Shown here: positions 1 through 7,734 of the stretch, one piece after another
How positions within the stretch are numbered: the first letter of the stretch is position 1
How the letters are laid out: each line of letters starts with the position of its first letter
Assembly (NCBI GenBank): GCA_035571275.1
Contig: DATMKQ010000324.1
Span: 1 to 26,883 of the forward strand
Direction of reading: 5' to 3'
From: Trebonia sp035571275
Lineage (GTDB): Bacteria > Actinomycetota > Actinomycetes > Streptosporangiales > Streptosporangiaceae
Length of the DNA: 26,883 nt
The notes under the pieces: generated by a model
Database searches by the model: none
Seen by the model: only the letters and a program-made list of their open reading frames with translations
Told to the model about the DNA's origin: nothing
Made by a program: the position numbers and the translations under genes

Positions 1-462
1 AAGGTCGTCGCCAACGGCAACCACCGGGTGAAGTTCCCGCTGAACGAGCCGGCCGTCGGCAAGAAGAAGTCGCAGATCGACGAGTACCTGGAGTTCTACC
101 ACGGGCCGGGCGTGCAGCACCTGGCGCTCGCCACACCAGACATCTGCGCGACCGTCGACGAGCTACGCGAGCGCGGCATTCAGTTTCTGGCCACGCCCGA
201 CTCCTATTACACGGACCCGGTGCTGCGCGAGCGCATCGGCCACGTCCGGGTGCCGGTGAGCGAGCTGCAAGGACGCGGAATCCTCGTCGACAGGGACGAA
301 GACGGCTACCTGCTGCAGATCTTCACGAAGCCGATCGGCGACCGGCCCACCGTGTTCTTCGAGTTCATCGAGCGGCACGGGTCGCTCGGCTTCGGCAAGG
401 GCAACTTCCAGGCGCTCTTCGAGGCGATCGAGCGCGAACAAGAACAGCGCGGGAACTTGTGA
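1..462 (+). CDS. hppD: 4-hydroxyphenylpyruvate dioxygenase, C-terminal part (5' end outside window)
   Basis: This enzyme converts 4-hydroxyphenylpyruvate to homogentisate in tyrosine catabolism, using a non-haem Fe(II). The frame is open from base 1, so the gene starts upstream; about 153 C-terminal residues are visible. The family signature GPGVQH is present, whose His is the second iron ligand. Near the end is DGYLLQIFTKPIGDRPT followed by FFEFIERHG, whose Glu is the third iron ligand, then the typical GFGKGNFQALFEAIE C-terminal helix. The first His ligand lies in the missing part. The gene ends at TGA 460-462 and converges with the sulfoquinovose synthase-like gene. A GC-rich repeat begins at its last codons. 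Identification is firm; only the N-terminal half cannot be judged. Confidence 0.96.
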   Translation, partial: KVVANGNHRVKFPLNEPAVGKKKSQIDEYLEFYHGPGVQHLALATPDICATVDELRERGIQFLATPDSYYTDPVLRERIGHVRVPVSELQGRGILVDRDEDGYLLQIFTKPIGDRPTVFFEFIERHGSLGFGKGNFQALFEAIEREQEQRGNL

Positions 463-567
463 CCGCGCCTGACGGGGGTTCCGGGGGTCGTCCCCCGGGC
501 TAGCAGAGCACAACGCGGGAACTTGTGACCGCGCCTGACGGGGGTCCGGGGGTCTTGTGACCGCGCC
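448..567. repeat. imperfect direct repeat across the hppD stop codon and downstream spacer
   Basis: A 32-bp sequence beginning CGCGGGAACTTGTGACCGCG occurs at 448-479 and identically at 514-545, an offset of 66 bp. A third, shorter copy of CTTGTGACCGCGCC is at 554-567. The first copy contains the last codons and stop of hppD, so the second looks like a tandem duplication of the gene end. Between the copies lies a palindrome related to the element inside eccC (13652-13753). Confidence 0.85.
481..498. terminator. GC-rich hairpin between convergent genes; possible bidirectional terminator
   Basis: CCGGGGG-TCGT-CCCCCGG forms a perfect 7-bp stem with a 4-nt loop, 18 nt after the hppD stop and between two convergent genes. 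There is no T-run, so a classical intrinsic terminator is not certain. The following bases CTAGCAGAGC resemble those flanking the palindrome in eccC, so this may primarily be a copy of a dispersed repeat. Confidence 0.45.
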
Positions 568-624
568 CGGGGCCGCCTACCGCACAGGTGAGCGCGCCCC
601 CGGGCGCAACTGCTGACAAGACCG

Positions 625-1839
625 TCAGCTCTCGCCGACGGGAATCTCCGTCATCAGGTCGTCGGCGGTCTCCATGCCCGCGCGCCACACCGACCTGGCG
701 ACGATCTTGCGCAGGTCGGCCCGGTCCTTGTACCGGGCGGCGATGTCGGTGACCTCGCCGAGCAGGCCCTCGGACAGCGTGGTGGGCTGCAGGCCCAGCG
801 CGAGGAACTGGTCGTTGCGGACGATCAGCTCGTTCTCTTCGGCCTCACGGCGCGGGTTCGGCAGGTACGCGATGTCCGCGCCGGTGATGTCGGAGATCAG
901 CTTGGCCAGATCGAGCACCCGGTGTGTCTCGGTCATCTGGTTGAGCACCAGCGGCTTCTCGCCGGCCTGGGGCGGGTTGGACAGCGCGATCTCGATGCAC
1001 CGCACGGTGTCCTTGATGTGGATGAACGCGCGGGTCTGGCCGCCGGTGCCGTGCACGGTCAGCGGGTGGCCGATGGCGGCCTGCATGAGGAACCTGTTCA
1101 GCACGGTGCCGTAGTCGCCGTCGTAGTCGAACCGGTTGATCAGCCGCTCGTCTCGGGCCGTCTGCGGCGTCTGCGTGCCCCAGACGATGCCCTGGTGCAG
1201 GTCGGTGACGCGTAGCCCGTCGTTCTTGGCGTAGAACGCGAACAGTAGCTGGTCAAGCGTCTTAGTCAGGTGGTACACGGAACCGGGGTTGGCCGGGTGC
1301 AGGATCTCCCGCTCCAGGTCACCGTCCGGGGTCGGCACCTTGACCGTCAGGTATCCCTCGGGGATCGGCGCGGAGCCGGACCAGCCGTACCCGTACACGC
1401 CCATCGTGCCCAGGTGCACGACCGCTGCCTCGACGCCGGTGTGCACCAAGGCGGTGAGCAGGTTGTGAGTGGCGCGCACGTTGTTGTCAACGGTGTACCG
1501 CTTGGTCTTCTCCGAACGCATCGAGTACGGCGCGGCGCGCTGTTCGGCGAAGTGCACGATCGCGTCGGGCCGCAGTTCGAGCAGCACGGCGGCGAGCCGG
1601 TCGTACTCGGTGGCCAGGTCGATGTTGATGAACCCGATCTCGCGCCCGGAAACCTCGCGCCACGCCTGGATCCGGTCGCCGATCGGCACGATCGGGGTCA
1701 GCGAGTCAACCTCGAGGTCGACGTCGATCTTCCGACGGCTGAGGTTGTCAAGGATGGTGATGTCATGACCACGGTCCGACAGATACAAGGACGTCGGCCA
1801 GCCACAGAAACCATCACCGCCGAGTACGAGGACGCGCAT
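625..1839 (-). CDS. sqdB: UDP-sulfoquinovose synthase-like NAD-dependent epimerase/dehydratase (SQD1/SqdB family)
   Basis: This is a 404-residue extended SDR. UDP-sulfoquinovose synthases make UDP-sulfoquinovose from UDP-glucose and sulfite, the head-group donor for sulfolipid or sulfonated glycans. The Rossmann motif GGDGFCGWPT is at residues 7-16 and has the family-specific GFCGWP form. HFAEQRAAPYSM follows, then LGTMGVYGYG with the catalytic-region Thr, YHLTK (Tyr189, Lys193), and RFDYDGDYGTVLNRF with GHPLTVHGTGGQTRAFI near the C-terminus. These match SQD1 along its length rather than generic epimerases. The ATG at 1839 is preceded by GGAG at a 5-nt gap. The next gene upstream on the same strand ends at 2202, so it probably has its own promoter. 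No SqdX-type glycosyltransferase is visible here, so the end product (lipid or glycan) is unknown. Confidence 0.88.
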   Translation of the reverse strand: MRVLVLGGDGFCGWPTSLYLSDRGHDITILDNLSRRKIDVDLEVDSLTPIVPIGDRIQAWREVSGREIGFINIDLATEYDRLAAVLLELRPDAIVHFAEQRAAPYSMRSEKTKRYTVDNNVRATHNLLTALVHTGVEAAVVHLGTMGVYGYGWSGSAPIPEGYLTVKVPTPDGDLEREILHPANPGSVYHLTKTLDQLLFAFYAKNDGLRVTDLHQGIVWGTQTPQTARDERLINRFDYDGDYGTVLNRFLMQAAIGHPLTVHGTGGQTRAFIHIKDTVRCIEIALSNPPQAGEKPLVLNQMTETHRVLDLAKLISDITGADIAYLPNPRREAEENELIVRNDQFLALGLQPTTLSEGLLGEVTDIAARYKDRADLRKIVARSVWRAGMETADDLMTEIPVGES

Positions 1840-2201
1840 TCCGACTCCGATCGCATTTAGCAGCGAAACCTGCGCCGTGACTTTACCTGCACCGAAGGAA
1901 CTCCGCCACGGAAGCTCCTCGACTGGGATCGTTGGCCCGCACGACGCTTACTTCTGCCTGGGAGTTTATCCAGTTGTAGGCTCTGCGACGCGTGATCACG
2001 GCGCTTTCCGGCCTGCTGGCCCTGGGAACCCGGGGCGGCTGATCATGGTACAGGCCGGTCAGGCCGCTCGTCGCCGCACTCGCGATCGCCGTGACAATGA
2101 TCACGAGATCTATCTTTCCGAACGGAGGCGTGGTGACTGCCGAACGAACCCTCCTCACTCTGGGCAGGCAATTCTTTTCCCAGTGCCGCTTGCCGCGGCG
2201 T
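1840..2201. other. 362-bp non-coding gap, less GC-rich than its neighbours
   Basis: The gap lies between the roadblock gene end and the sqdB start and should hold the sqdB promoter, but no convincing -35/-10 pair stands out. It contains three TGATCA palindromes (1993-1998, 2040-2045, 2098-2103). A GCCGC-TTGCC-GCGGC hairpin at 2185-2199, just past the roadblock stop, could be a weak terminator. Open frames here have no recognisable protein character. A complete conservon would have its DUF742 gene in this place; I see no remnant of it. Confidence 0.5.
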
Positions 2202-2600
2202 TTACCTTTCGCTGCGGGCGGCCGGCGTGAGGAGTTCGCCGACCGCTTCGACGAGGAGGGTCATCTCGTACGAGACCTGCCGGGTGTCGCATTCAGGGGC
2301 GGTGAGGACGGCGAGGCTGGAGCCGTCGCTGATGGCCTTGACGAACATGAGGCCGCCCTCCATCTCGACGAGGGCTTGCAGGGGCGCGCCACCTTCGAAC
2401 ACGCGCGCGGCACCCACCATGAGGCTGGTCAGTCCGGAGGTGATGGCGGCGAGTTGCTCAACGGCGTTGAGGGGGATGCCGGTGGACAGGGCGAGCGGCA
2501 CCCCGTCGGCGGACACCACGATCGCGTGGGCGACGTCGGCGACCCGCGAGGTGAATTCGGTGACTAGCCAGTTCAGGTCCTGGCGGTGCAGTTGGCTCAA
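2202..2600 (-). CDS. roadblock/LC7-domain protein (CvnB-like)
   Basis: This is a 132-residue roadblock/LC7 protein of the type encoded second in actinobacterial conservons, where it partners a membrane sensor kinase and normally a DUF742 protein and small GTPase. The fold signature is clear: LNWLVTEFTSRV, then AHAIVVSADGVPLALS, EQLAAITSGLTSLMVGAARVF, and LVEMEGGLMFVKAISDGSSLAVL. It starts with TTG at 2600, overlapping the TGA of the upstream kinase gene (TTGA), with AGGAG about 10 nt before it, so the two are translationally coupled. Family members are thought to dimerise and act as adaptors or GTPase regulators. The usual cvnC and cvnD genes do not follow. Identification of the domain is strong; the pathway is unknown. 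Confidence 0.92.
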   Translation of the reverse strand: MSQLHRQDLNWLVTEFTSRVADVAHAIVVSADGVPLALSTGIPLNAVEQLAAITSGLTSLMVGAARVFEGGAPLQALVEMEGGLMFVKAISDGSSLAVLTAPECDTRQVSYEMTLLVEAVGELLTPAARSER

Positions 2601-5548
2601 TGAGCTTCCTCTCCTGCGCGCGGGCTGCGCCCCTGGGCGTCGCGGCTGCCAAGCTGGAAGCCGCTGAGGCGGCTGCGGGCTTGTTCTGCCGACCGCCGAG
2701 GCAGTGCGGAGGCCGGGAACGCCGGGGGTTCGGCCTCATGGTCGGGCGCCTGCGGATCGTAGCCCGCGGGTGGCTGGCTGAAGGACGGCAGGTCGCCTGT
2801 TGCCGGGCCGCGCCCCGGCCTGGTGCCTGCCGAGCCGGGGAACAGGTTGGCCCGCGGTATCCGGGTCGGCAGGCCGGCCGCGGTCTGCTCGCCGGCCACC
2901 GGCGCGCCTGTGGCCGGGCCGCCGCCCCACCCTGGTGCCTCGTTCCACCCGGCGGCCTCCTGGTTGTCTGGCCAGCCGCCTGTGTCGCTGTTCTGCCTGC
3001 CCCCGCTGTCGCTGCTCTGCCAACCGCCGCTGTCGCTGCTCTGCCAACCGCCCGTGTCGCCGCTCTGCCAACCGCCCGTGTCGCCGCTGCGCCGGCCGGC
3101 CGGCTGGTTGTCCTGCCAGCCCTCGCCCGCGTTGCCGTTCTGCCAGCGGTCGGCCGTCTCGCCGCCGCGCCAGCCGCCAGCCGTCTCACCGTTTTGCCAG
3201 CTTGCGGCCGTATCGCCGTTCTGCCAGCCGCTCGCTGGCTGGGAGACAGGGGCCGGGCCCGTGCCCTGCTGGTCGGAGACCGCGGGTCGTCTCGGGCGGA
3301 ACCAGTTGGACATCGATGTGGCTGGCACCTGGATCTGGCCCGCGCCGATGCCGAGCTGGCCGTCTTCGCCGGCCTGCAACCCGTAGCGATGCCGGCCGCT
3401 GAGCCGCCGCCCGCCCATCCGCGCTTGCGCCGCGGACTGCGCGGTCAGCGGGGACCGGTCGTTGTACCGCCCGGTTTCCCGCCCGGTCAGGTTGCCTGGC
3501 AGCCAGACCAGGGCGGACAGGCCCTGCGGCGACACCGGGCGCAGCCGGACCCGGATCCCGTGCCGGGCGGCCAGCCGGGACACGGCGAACAGGCCCATAT
3601 GCCGCGACACCGACACGTCGATCAGCGGCGGGTTGTCCAGCCGCCAGTTCATCTCCGACAGCCTGGGCGCCGACACGCCCACGCCGCTGTCGCGGACCTC
3701 GATCAGCACCCCGCCGCTTGACAGCTCCTGGCCAGATATGTGCACCGGGGTGTCCCGCGGCGAGAACATGGTCGCGTTCTCGATGATCTCCGCGAGCAGG
3801 TGCACCACGTCGGCGGCCGCTTGCCCGGAGACCGCGATCCCCGGCTGGATGTTGAGCACCACCCTGGAGTACTGCTCGATCTCCGAGGTCGCCGCCCGGG
3901 CGACGTCGGCCAGCGGAACCGGCTCGCTCCACTTGCGCACCGGCTCTTCGCCGGCCAGCACCAGCAGGTTCTCCGAGTTCCGCCGCATGCGGGTGACCAG
4001 GTGGTCCATGGAGAACAAGTTCGACAGCCGGTCCGGGTCGTCCTCGTTCTGCTCTAGGGAGTCAATCATCCGGGCCAGCCGCTCGATGAGCGGCACACTG
4101 CGCCGGGACAAGCTGATAAACATCGTGTTCAGGTTGCCGCGTAGCAGCGCCTCGTTGCCCGCCAGCCGCAGCGCTTCCCTGTGTACCTGATCGAAGGCTC
4201 TAGCCACTTTGCCTATCTCATCAGTGGAATCGACGCTGATCGGCTCGATCACCAGCGCCGCCTGCGGGTCGGCGGCCTCGCTGAGCTCGGCGACCCGCTC
4301 CGGCAGCCGCACCGTGGCCACCTGAAGCGCATCGGCCTGCAGCCTGCGCAGCGGCTCCACCAGCGACCGCGCCACGATCAGCGTCGCGATCAGCACCAGG
4401 AGCAGCACAGCGCCGGTCACCCCCGCCGTGAACTCGGCGGACTGGCGCGCGCCGTGCTCAAGCGACTGGCTGCGCGCCACGATCGAGCCCGCGAGCTGGA
4501 CCTCAAGGCTTCGTATCTTGCTAATCGTGGCCGACATGTCTTGGTACCACACCTGCGGCACTGAGGTGCAGTAGCCCGTGCCGAGAGCGCAGGTGTACAC
4601 GGAGAGCGGGATCGGCTTGCCGTGCGCCATCGGCTGCGCACTGGACATCTGGAGGTAGTTGTTCAGCAGTTCCGAGGCGTTGACAGGAAGCCCGGCCACG
4701 GTGTTCTGGAACGAGTCCAGCTCGGCGTTCGTCGCTGACGACTCGAACGAGATGAGGTCGTTGCTCTCAAGCTGCCCGGAAGTGAACAGCGACTGCTGGA
4801 AGCCGCCGGCGAAAGAGCCATCGATGAGCGCGGCATACAAGATCGCGCGCTGCTGCGATGCCTCGTCCTTGGCCCTGGAGAGCGCGTCAAGCGTGCGCAC
4901 CTCGTCGGCGAGCACGGGGTCCCCGCTGCCGCTGGTTATCTCGTCATTCAGGTCGAACAGGTCGGCGATCCCCTGGGTGTAATTGTCGACCGTCGCCAGC
5001 GACGACTCCTGGAGTGCCTCAGAGCGCAGTCCCGACAGGTTCGTGATAACGCCGATGACGTTTTGTGCTTTTTCCTGCGTGATCGCCGGGTACGAGCCGC
5101 CGATCTGCCCAGCGAGGGTCTGCACCTCAGTGGCGACGGTATTGGTGGTGTCCTGCGCCTGTGACATCTGGTTCTTGTACACCAGCAGTTTCGTGCCTGT
5201 GGCGGGAGGTTTGGACGTCGTGGCATCGAACCCGGAGGCGGCATCGTACGCGGCGGTCAGGTCACGCTCGTTTTCCAGATCTTGCGCCAGCGTCGTGACC
5301 TGCTCGCCGAGAACGGCGAGCTGCGAGGTCCTGGCGAAACCATCCGCGGTGTTCACGGCCGCGGCCACCCGCAGGCTGCCGAATACCAGGCCCATGACGA
5401 CCGCCATTACGATGACCACGACCAGCCGCCGGGACACCGGCCAGTTACGCAGCAACAGTGATCGACGTCTCGGAGCACGAGCCGACGTGCGCGGCACAGC
5501 AGCGTGTCCAGCCGACTTCCTGCCAGCTGGTACGTCGGGGCTATTCAT
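2597..5548 (-). CDS. membrane sensor histidine kinase with nitrate-sensing-type domain (CvnA-like), repetitive C-terminal tail
   Basis: This 983-residue membrane sensor has a basic N-terminus, TM1 at about residues 41-63, and an extracytoplasmic helical nitrate/nitrite-sensing-like domain at about 64-372. TM2 is about 373-394, HAMP about 395-450, and a dimerisation region with FISLSRRSVPLIERL about 477-540. The ATPase domain spans about 575-688, with N-box HLLAEIIENATMFSP and G-box EVRDSGVGV. As in other CvnA-type proteins no canonical H-box histidine is obvious, so phosphotransfer chemistry is uncertain. Residues 689-983 are a low-complexity, Pro/Gly/Trp-rich tail with tandem WQxGDT-like repeats. 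ATG 5548 has GAGGG about 9 nt upstream. Its TGA overlaps the TTG of the roadblock gene, forming a two-gene operon. The ligand is unknown; nitrate is suggested only by the family name. Confidence 0.9.
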   Translation of the reverse strand: MNSPDVPAGRKSAGHAAVPRTSARAPRRRSLLLRNWPVSRRLVVVIVMAVVMGLVFGSLRVAAAVNTADGFARTSQLAVLGEQVTTLAQDLENERDLTAAYDAASGFDATTSKPPATGTKLLVYKNQMSQAQDTTNTVATEVQTLAGQIGGSYPAITQEKAQNVIGVITNLSGLRSEALQESSLATVDNYTQGIADLFDLNDEITSGSGDPVLADEVRTLDALSRAKDEASQQRAILYAALIDGSFAGGFQQSLFTSGQLESNDLISFESSATNAELDSFQNTVAGLPVNASELLNNYLQMSSAQPMAHGKPIPLSVYTCALGTGYCTSVPQVWYQDMSATISKIRSLEVQLAGSIVARSQSLEHGARQSAEFTAGVTGAVLLLVLIATLIVARSLVEPLRRLQADALQVATVRLPERVAELSEAADPQAALVIEPISVDSTDEIGKVARAFDQVHREALRLAGNEALLRGNLNTMFISLSRRSVPLIERLARMIDSLEQNEDDPDRLSNLFSMDHLVTRMRRNSENLLVLAGEEPVRKWSEPVPLADVARAATSEIEQYSRVVLNIQPGIAVSGQAAADVVHLLAEIIENATMFSPRDTPVHISGQELSSGGVLIEVRDSGVGVSAPRLSEMNWRLDNPPLIDVSVSRHMGLFAVSRLAARHGIRVRLRPVSPQGLSALVWLPGNLTGRETGRYNDRSPLTAQSAAQARMGGRRLSGRHRYGLQAGEDGQLGIGAGQIQVPATSMSNWFRPRRPAVSDQQGTGPAPVSQPASGWQNGDTAASWQNGETAGGWRGGETADRWQNGNAGEGWQDNQPAGRRSGDTGGWQSGDTGGWQSSDSGGWQSSDSGGRQNSDTGGWPDNQEAAGWNEAPGWGGGPATGAPVAGEQTAAGLPTRIPRANLFPGSAGTRPGRGPATGDLPSFSQPPAGYDPQAPDHEAEPPAFPASALPRRSAEQARSRLSGFQLGSRDAQGRSPRAGEEAH
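2963..3232 (-). repeat. tandem Trp-rich 8/9-residue repeats in the kinase tail
   Basis: In the kinase frame, residues 773-862 form two repeat blocks. Nonapeptides of the form WQNGDTAAS have Trp at 775, 784, 793, 802 and 811. Octapeptides WQSSDSGG have Trp at 827, 835 and 843, then Arg at 851 and Trp at 859. At DNA level the octapeptide block is a 24-bp tandem repeat, with units at 3006-3029, 3030-3053, 3054-3077 and 3078-3101. Unequal copies suggest expansion by slippage or recombination. Confidence 0.85.
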
Positions 5549-5754
5549 TGGCTACGCCCTCGCCTGTCCATGTCTTTTTTCGAAATAGATAAACATCGAC
5601 ATGAGACGAACGAGGCACCAGGACCGCCTCGTCCGGCACGCAGAATGTGACTAGCTGGACAGTGTAAACCTGTGTATTCGCGTGAAATGGCAAAATTACG
5701 ATTTGCGTGTGTTTGACCTCGGTGTCGCCTTTGGCCGGTGGGGTGATGGTTGGA

Positions 5755-5801
5755 GTTCCGCATAGCAGAACGCCAGGCGCAGTCCTTCCCTATACGGGAA
5801 T
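5755..5801 (+). promoter_or_regulatory. two candidate IclR-type operators upstream of the gentisate dioxygenase
   Basis: GTTCCGCATAGCAGAAC (5755-5771) is a near-perfect palindrome, and CTTCC-N7-GGAAT (5785-5801) is a second one with the core TTCCCTATACGGGAA. Their centres are 30 bp apart, about three helical turns. TATACG (5791-5796), inside the second site, could be a -10 element giving a very short leader. The spacer 5549-5815 is relatively AT-rich and must also drive the divergent kinase gene, but I could not place that promoter. Confidence 0.5.
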
Positions 5802-5815
5802 GCGCATTTACCGTG

Positions 5816-6871
5816 ATGGCTATGACCCCGGGCGCCGCCGCCTCAGCGGATTTTGATTCGCTCTACCGCGACCTGCGCGCCGCCCACTTGTATCCGCTGT
5901 GGCGGATCGAGCGCGACCTGCTTCCCGCGCACCCGAAGCCGCGCGCTATCCCGTGGGTGTGGCGCGCGGCCGAGGTCTACCCGCTCGGTGAGCGGGCGAT
6001 CCGGGCAGTGCCGGTGGACCGTGGCGGCGAGCGCCGCGTCCTCGGCCTCGGCAACCCGGGACTGGGCGGCGCACCCTATGCGGCGGGAACCCTATGGGGC
6101 GGCCTGCAGTGCCTCGGGCCCGGCGAGACCGCGCCCGCGCACCGGCACACCCCGGGTGCGATCCGGTTCGTGCTGACGGGCAGCGGCGTCTGGACCACCG
6201 TCAACGGCGACCGGTGCGACATGCGGCCCGGTGACCTGGTGCTGACGCCGGCCTGGTACTGGCACGATCACACGAACAGCTCGGACCAGAACATGTTCTG
6301 GTTCGACGGCCTCGACCTGCCGATGGTCGAGGCGCTCGACGCGATCTTCTACGAGCAGTACCCGGAGTACGCGCAGCCCGCGGCGGAGCACAACAAGTCG
6401 GAACAGACCTTCGCGGGCAGCCCGGCCAGGTACGCCGCAGCGTGGACGGCGAGTCCGTCGTCGTCGGCCCCGTCGCCGCTGCTCGTCTACCGCTGGCTGG
6501 ACACCAGCGCCGAACTGACCCGGCTGGCGAGCGAGCGGCCGCGGAACGCCGAGGTCAGCGTGGCGTTCGCCAACCCGGCGACCGGCGGCAGCGTGCTGCC
6601 CACGCTGGCGTGCTCGATGCACCGGCTGGCCCCTGGGCTGCTGACTCCCGCCCGGCGGCGGACCGGCAACTCGATCCTCGTGGTCTTCCGTGGCGCCGGC
6701 CACAGCACGGTGGACGGCACCAGGCTGGACTGGGCGGAGGGCGACATGTTCGTCATCCCCTCCTGGGCGCCCGCCGCGCACTGGTCCGGCAGCGGCGCCG
6801 ACCTGTTCGAGCTGTCCGACGCGCCGGTGCTGCAGGCGCTCGGCCTGTACCGCGAAGAGCCGGTCCCATGA
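5816..6871 (+). CDS. gentisate 1,2-dioxygenase (bicupin ring-cleavage enzyme)
   Basis: Gentisate dioxygenases open gentisate to maleylpyruvate using Fe(II). The 351-residue product has the family N-terminus (LYPLWRIERDL...IPWVWR). The first cupin carries LGPGETAPAHRHTPGAIRF, with iron ligands His109 and His111. It continues with GVWTTVNGDRCDMRPGDLVLTP and WHDH, where His150 lies 39 residues after His111, as in known family members. A second, divergent cupin follows (about 245-340). ATG 5816 was chosen because homology starts just after it; upstream in-frame TTG 5750 would include the putative operators. The ribosome site is poor (CGGGA), so a short-leader or leaderless transcript is possible. 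The stop overlaps the next start (ATGA 6868-6871), so it is coupled with the hydrolase. Salicylate or 1-hydroxy-2-naphthoate dioxygenase activity is an alternative within the same family. Confidence 0.88.
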   Translation: MAMTPGAAASADFDSLYRDLRAAHLYPLWRIERDLLPAHPKPRAIPWVWRAAEVYPLGERAIRAVPVDRGGERRVLGLGNPGLGGAPYAAGTLWGGLQCLGPGETAPAHRHTPGAIRFVLTGSGVWTTVNGDRCDMRPGDLVLTPAWYWHDHTNSSDQNMFWFDGLDLPMVEALDAIFYEQYPEYAQPAAEHNKSEQTFAGSPARYAAAWTASPSSSAPSPLLVYRWLDTSAELTRLASERPRNAEVSVAFANPATGGSVLPTLACSMHRLAPGLLTPARRRTGNSILVVFRGAGHSTVDGTRLDWAEGDMFVIPSWAPAAHWSGSGADLFELSDAPVLQALGLYREEPVP

Positions 6872-7734
6872 GGCTCGCCGTCCTCGAGGGCCTGCGCCTT
6901 GGCGTGCTGACCGGCGACGAGGTGGCCGACGTCACCGGCGCGCTGCCGTGGCAGCACGACCCCGATCCGCTGACCGCGGGGTGGTGGCGCCGCCTGTGCC
7001 GGGACTTCGAACTCGTCAGGCCCGCGCTCGCCGCGGCGGCCGCCGACCCGGCATCCCCGCGGATCCCGCTGGATGAGGCCAGGCTGCTCGCGCCCGCGGT
7101 CAACCCGTCCAAGATCGTCGCGGCCGCCTCCAACTACGCGGCGCACGTCGCCGAGATGCACGAGGTGCAACAGCGCACACTCGGAGCCGTGGAAACGTGG
7201 ATGATGGAGTTCGACATCTTCCTCAAGGCGCCGTCGAGCATCGCCGGCCCGCGCGACAACATCCGCCTGCCGCCCGAGGAAGCGGCCAGCGAGATCCACC
7301 ACGAGGCCGAACTCGTCGCGATCGTCGGCACCGGCGGCAAGCGCATCCCGGCCCGCGAGGCGCTGGACGCGATCGTCGGGTACACGATCGGGCTCGACAT
7401 CACCGTCCGCGGCAAGGGCGACAGGTCCAGGCGAAAGAGTTACGACACGTTCAGCCCGCTCGGCCCGTGGCTGGTGACCCGCGACGAGGCCGGCGACCCC
7501 GCGGACATGCGGATCGAACTGGACCGCAACGGCGTCCGCAGGCAGCACGTCGCGGCGCGCGACATGACGGTCCCAGTCAGCCACATCGTCGCCTACGCGT
7601 CGGCCGTCATGACGTTGCTGCCTGGCGACGTGATCTTCACCGGCGCCCCGCCGGGCGTCGGGCCCATCGCACGCGGCGACAAGCTCCGGGTGCGGATCAG
7701 CCGTTTGGGCGAGATGGAGGTGGGCGTCCGGTGA
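6868..7734 (+). CDS. fumarylacetoacetate hydrolase-family protein, probable fumarylpyruvate (or maleylpyruvate) hydrolase
   Basis: FAH-family enzymes hydrolyse a C-C bond in acylpyruvates. After the dioxygenase the likely reaction is fumarylpyruvate to fumarate plus pyruvate. The 288-residue protein has the metal-binding core HHEAELVAIVG (Glu146, Glu148) and GLDIT (Asp177). It also has the conserved GDVIFTGAPPGVGPIARGD near the end and an N-terminal cap-like region of about 70 residues. ATG 6868 overlaps the dioxygenase stop, and its own TGA overlaps the GTG of the IclR gene, so three genes form a tight operon. No maleylpyruvate isomerase gene is in the window; it must be elsewhere, or this enzyme acts directly on maleylpyruvate. 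Substrate is inferred from context; the family call is firm. Confidence 0.88.
   Translation: MRLAVLEGLRLGVLTGDEVADVTGALPWQHDPDPLTAGWWRRLCRDFELVRPALAAAAADPASPRIPLDEARLLAPAVNPSKIVAAASNYAAHVAEMHEVQQRTLGAVETWMMEFDIFLKAPSSIAGPRDNIRLPPEEAASEIHHEAELVAIVGTGGKRIPAREALDAIVGYTIGLDITVRGKGDRSRRKSYDTFSPLGPWLVTRDEAGDPADMRIELDRNGVRRQHVAARDMTVPVSHIVAYASAVMTLLPGDVIFTGAPPGVGPIARGDKLRVRISRLGEMEVGVR

Noticed and set aside
1877..2230. Small open frames on both strands in the roadblock-sqdB gap (for example minus 1883-2158)
   Set aside because: No suitable ribosome site, no recognisable motif, and no match to the DUF742 protein expected in a conservon.
3006..3101. 24-bp direct repeats resembling a short CRISPR-like array
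   Set aside because: The repeats are contiguous without spacers and encode in-frame octapeptides of the kinase tail.
2600..3721. Long plus-strand open frame of 373 codons opposite the kinase gene
   Set aside because: It is antisense to the repeat tail and ATPase domain of the kinase, has low-complexity Ala/Arg/Gly/Pro composition, and no family features; it is a GC-bias shadow.
5750..5815. Upstream TTG start extending the gentisate dioxygenase by 22 residues
   Set aside because: The extension lacks family similarity and covers the palindromes and possible -10 element; ATG 5816 fits the family start better.
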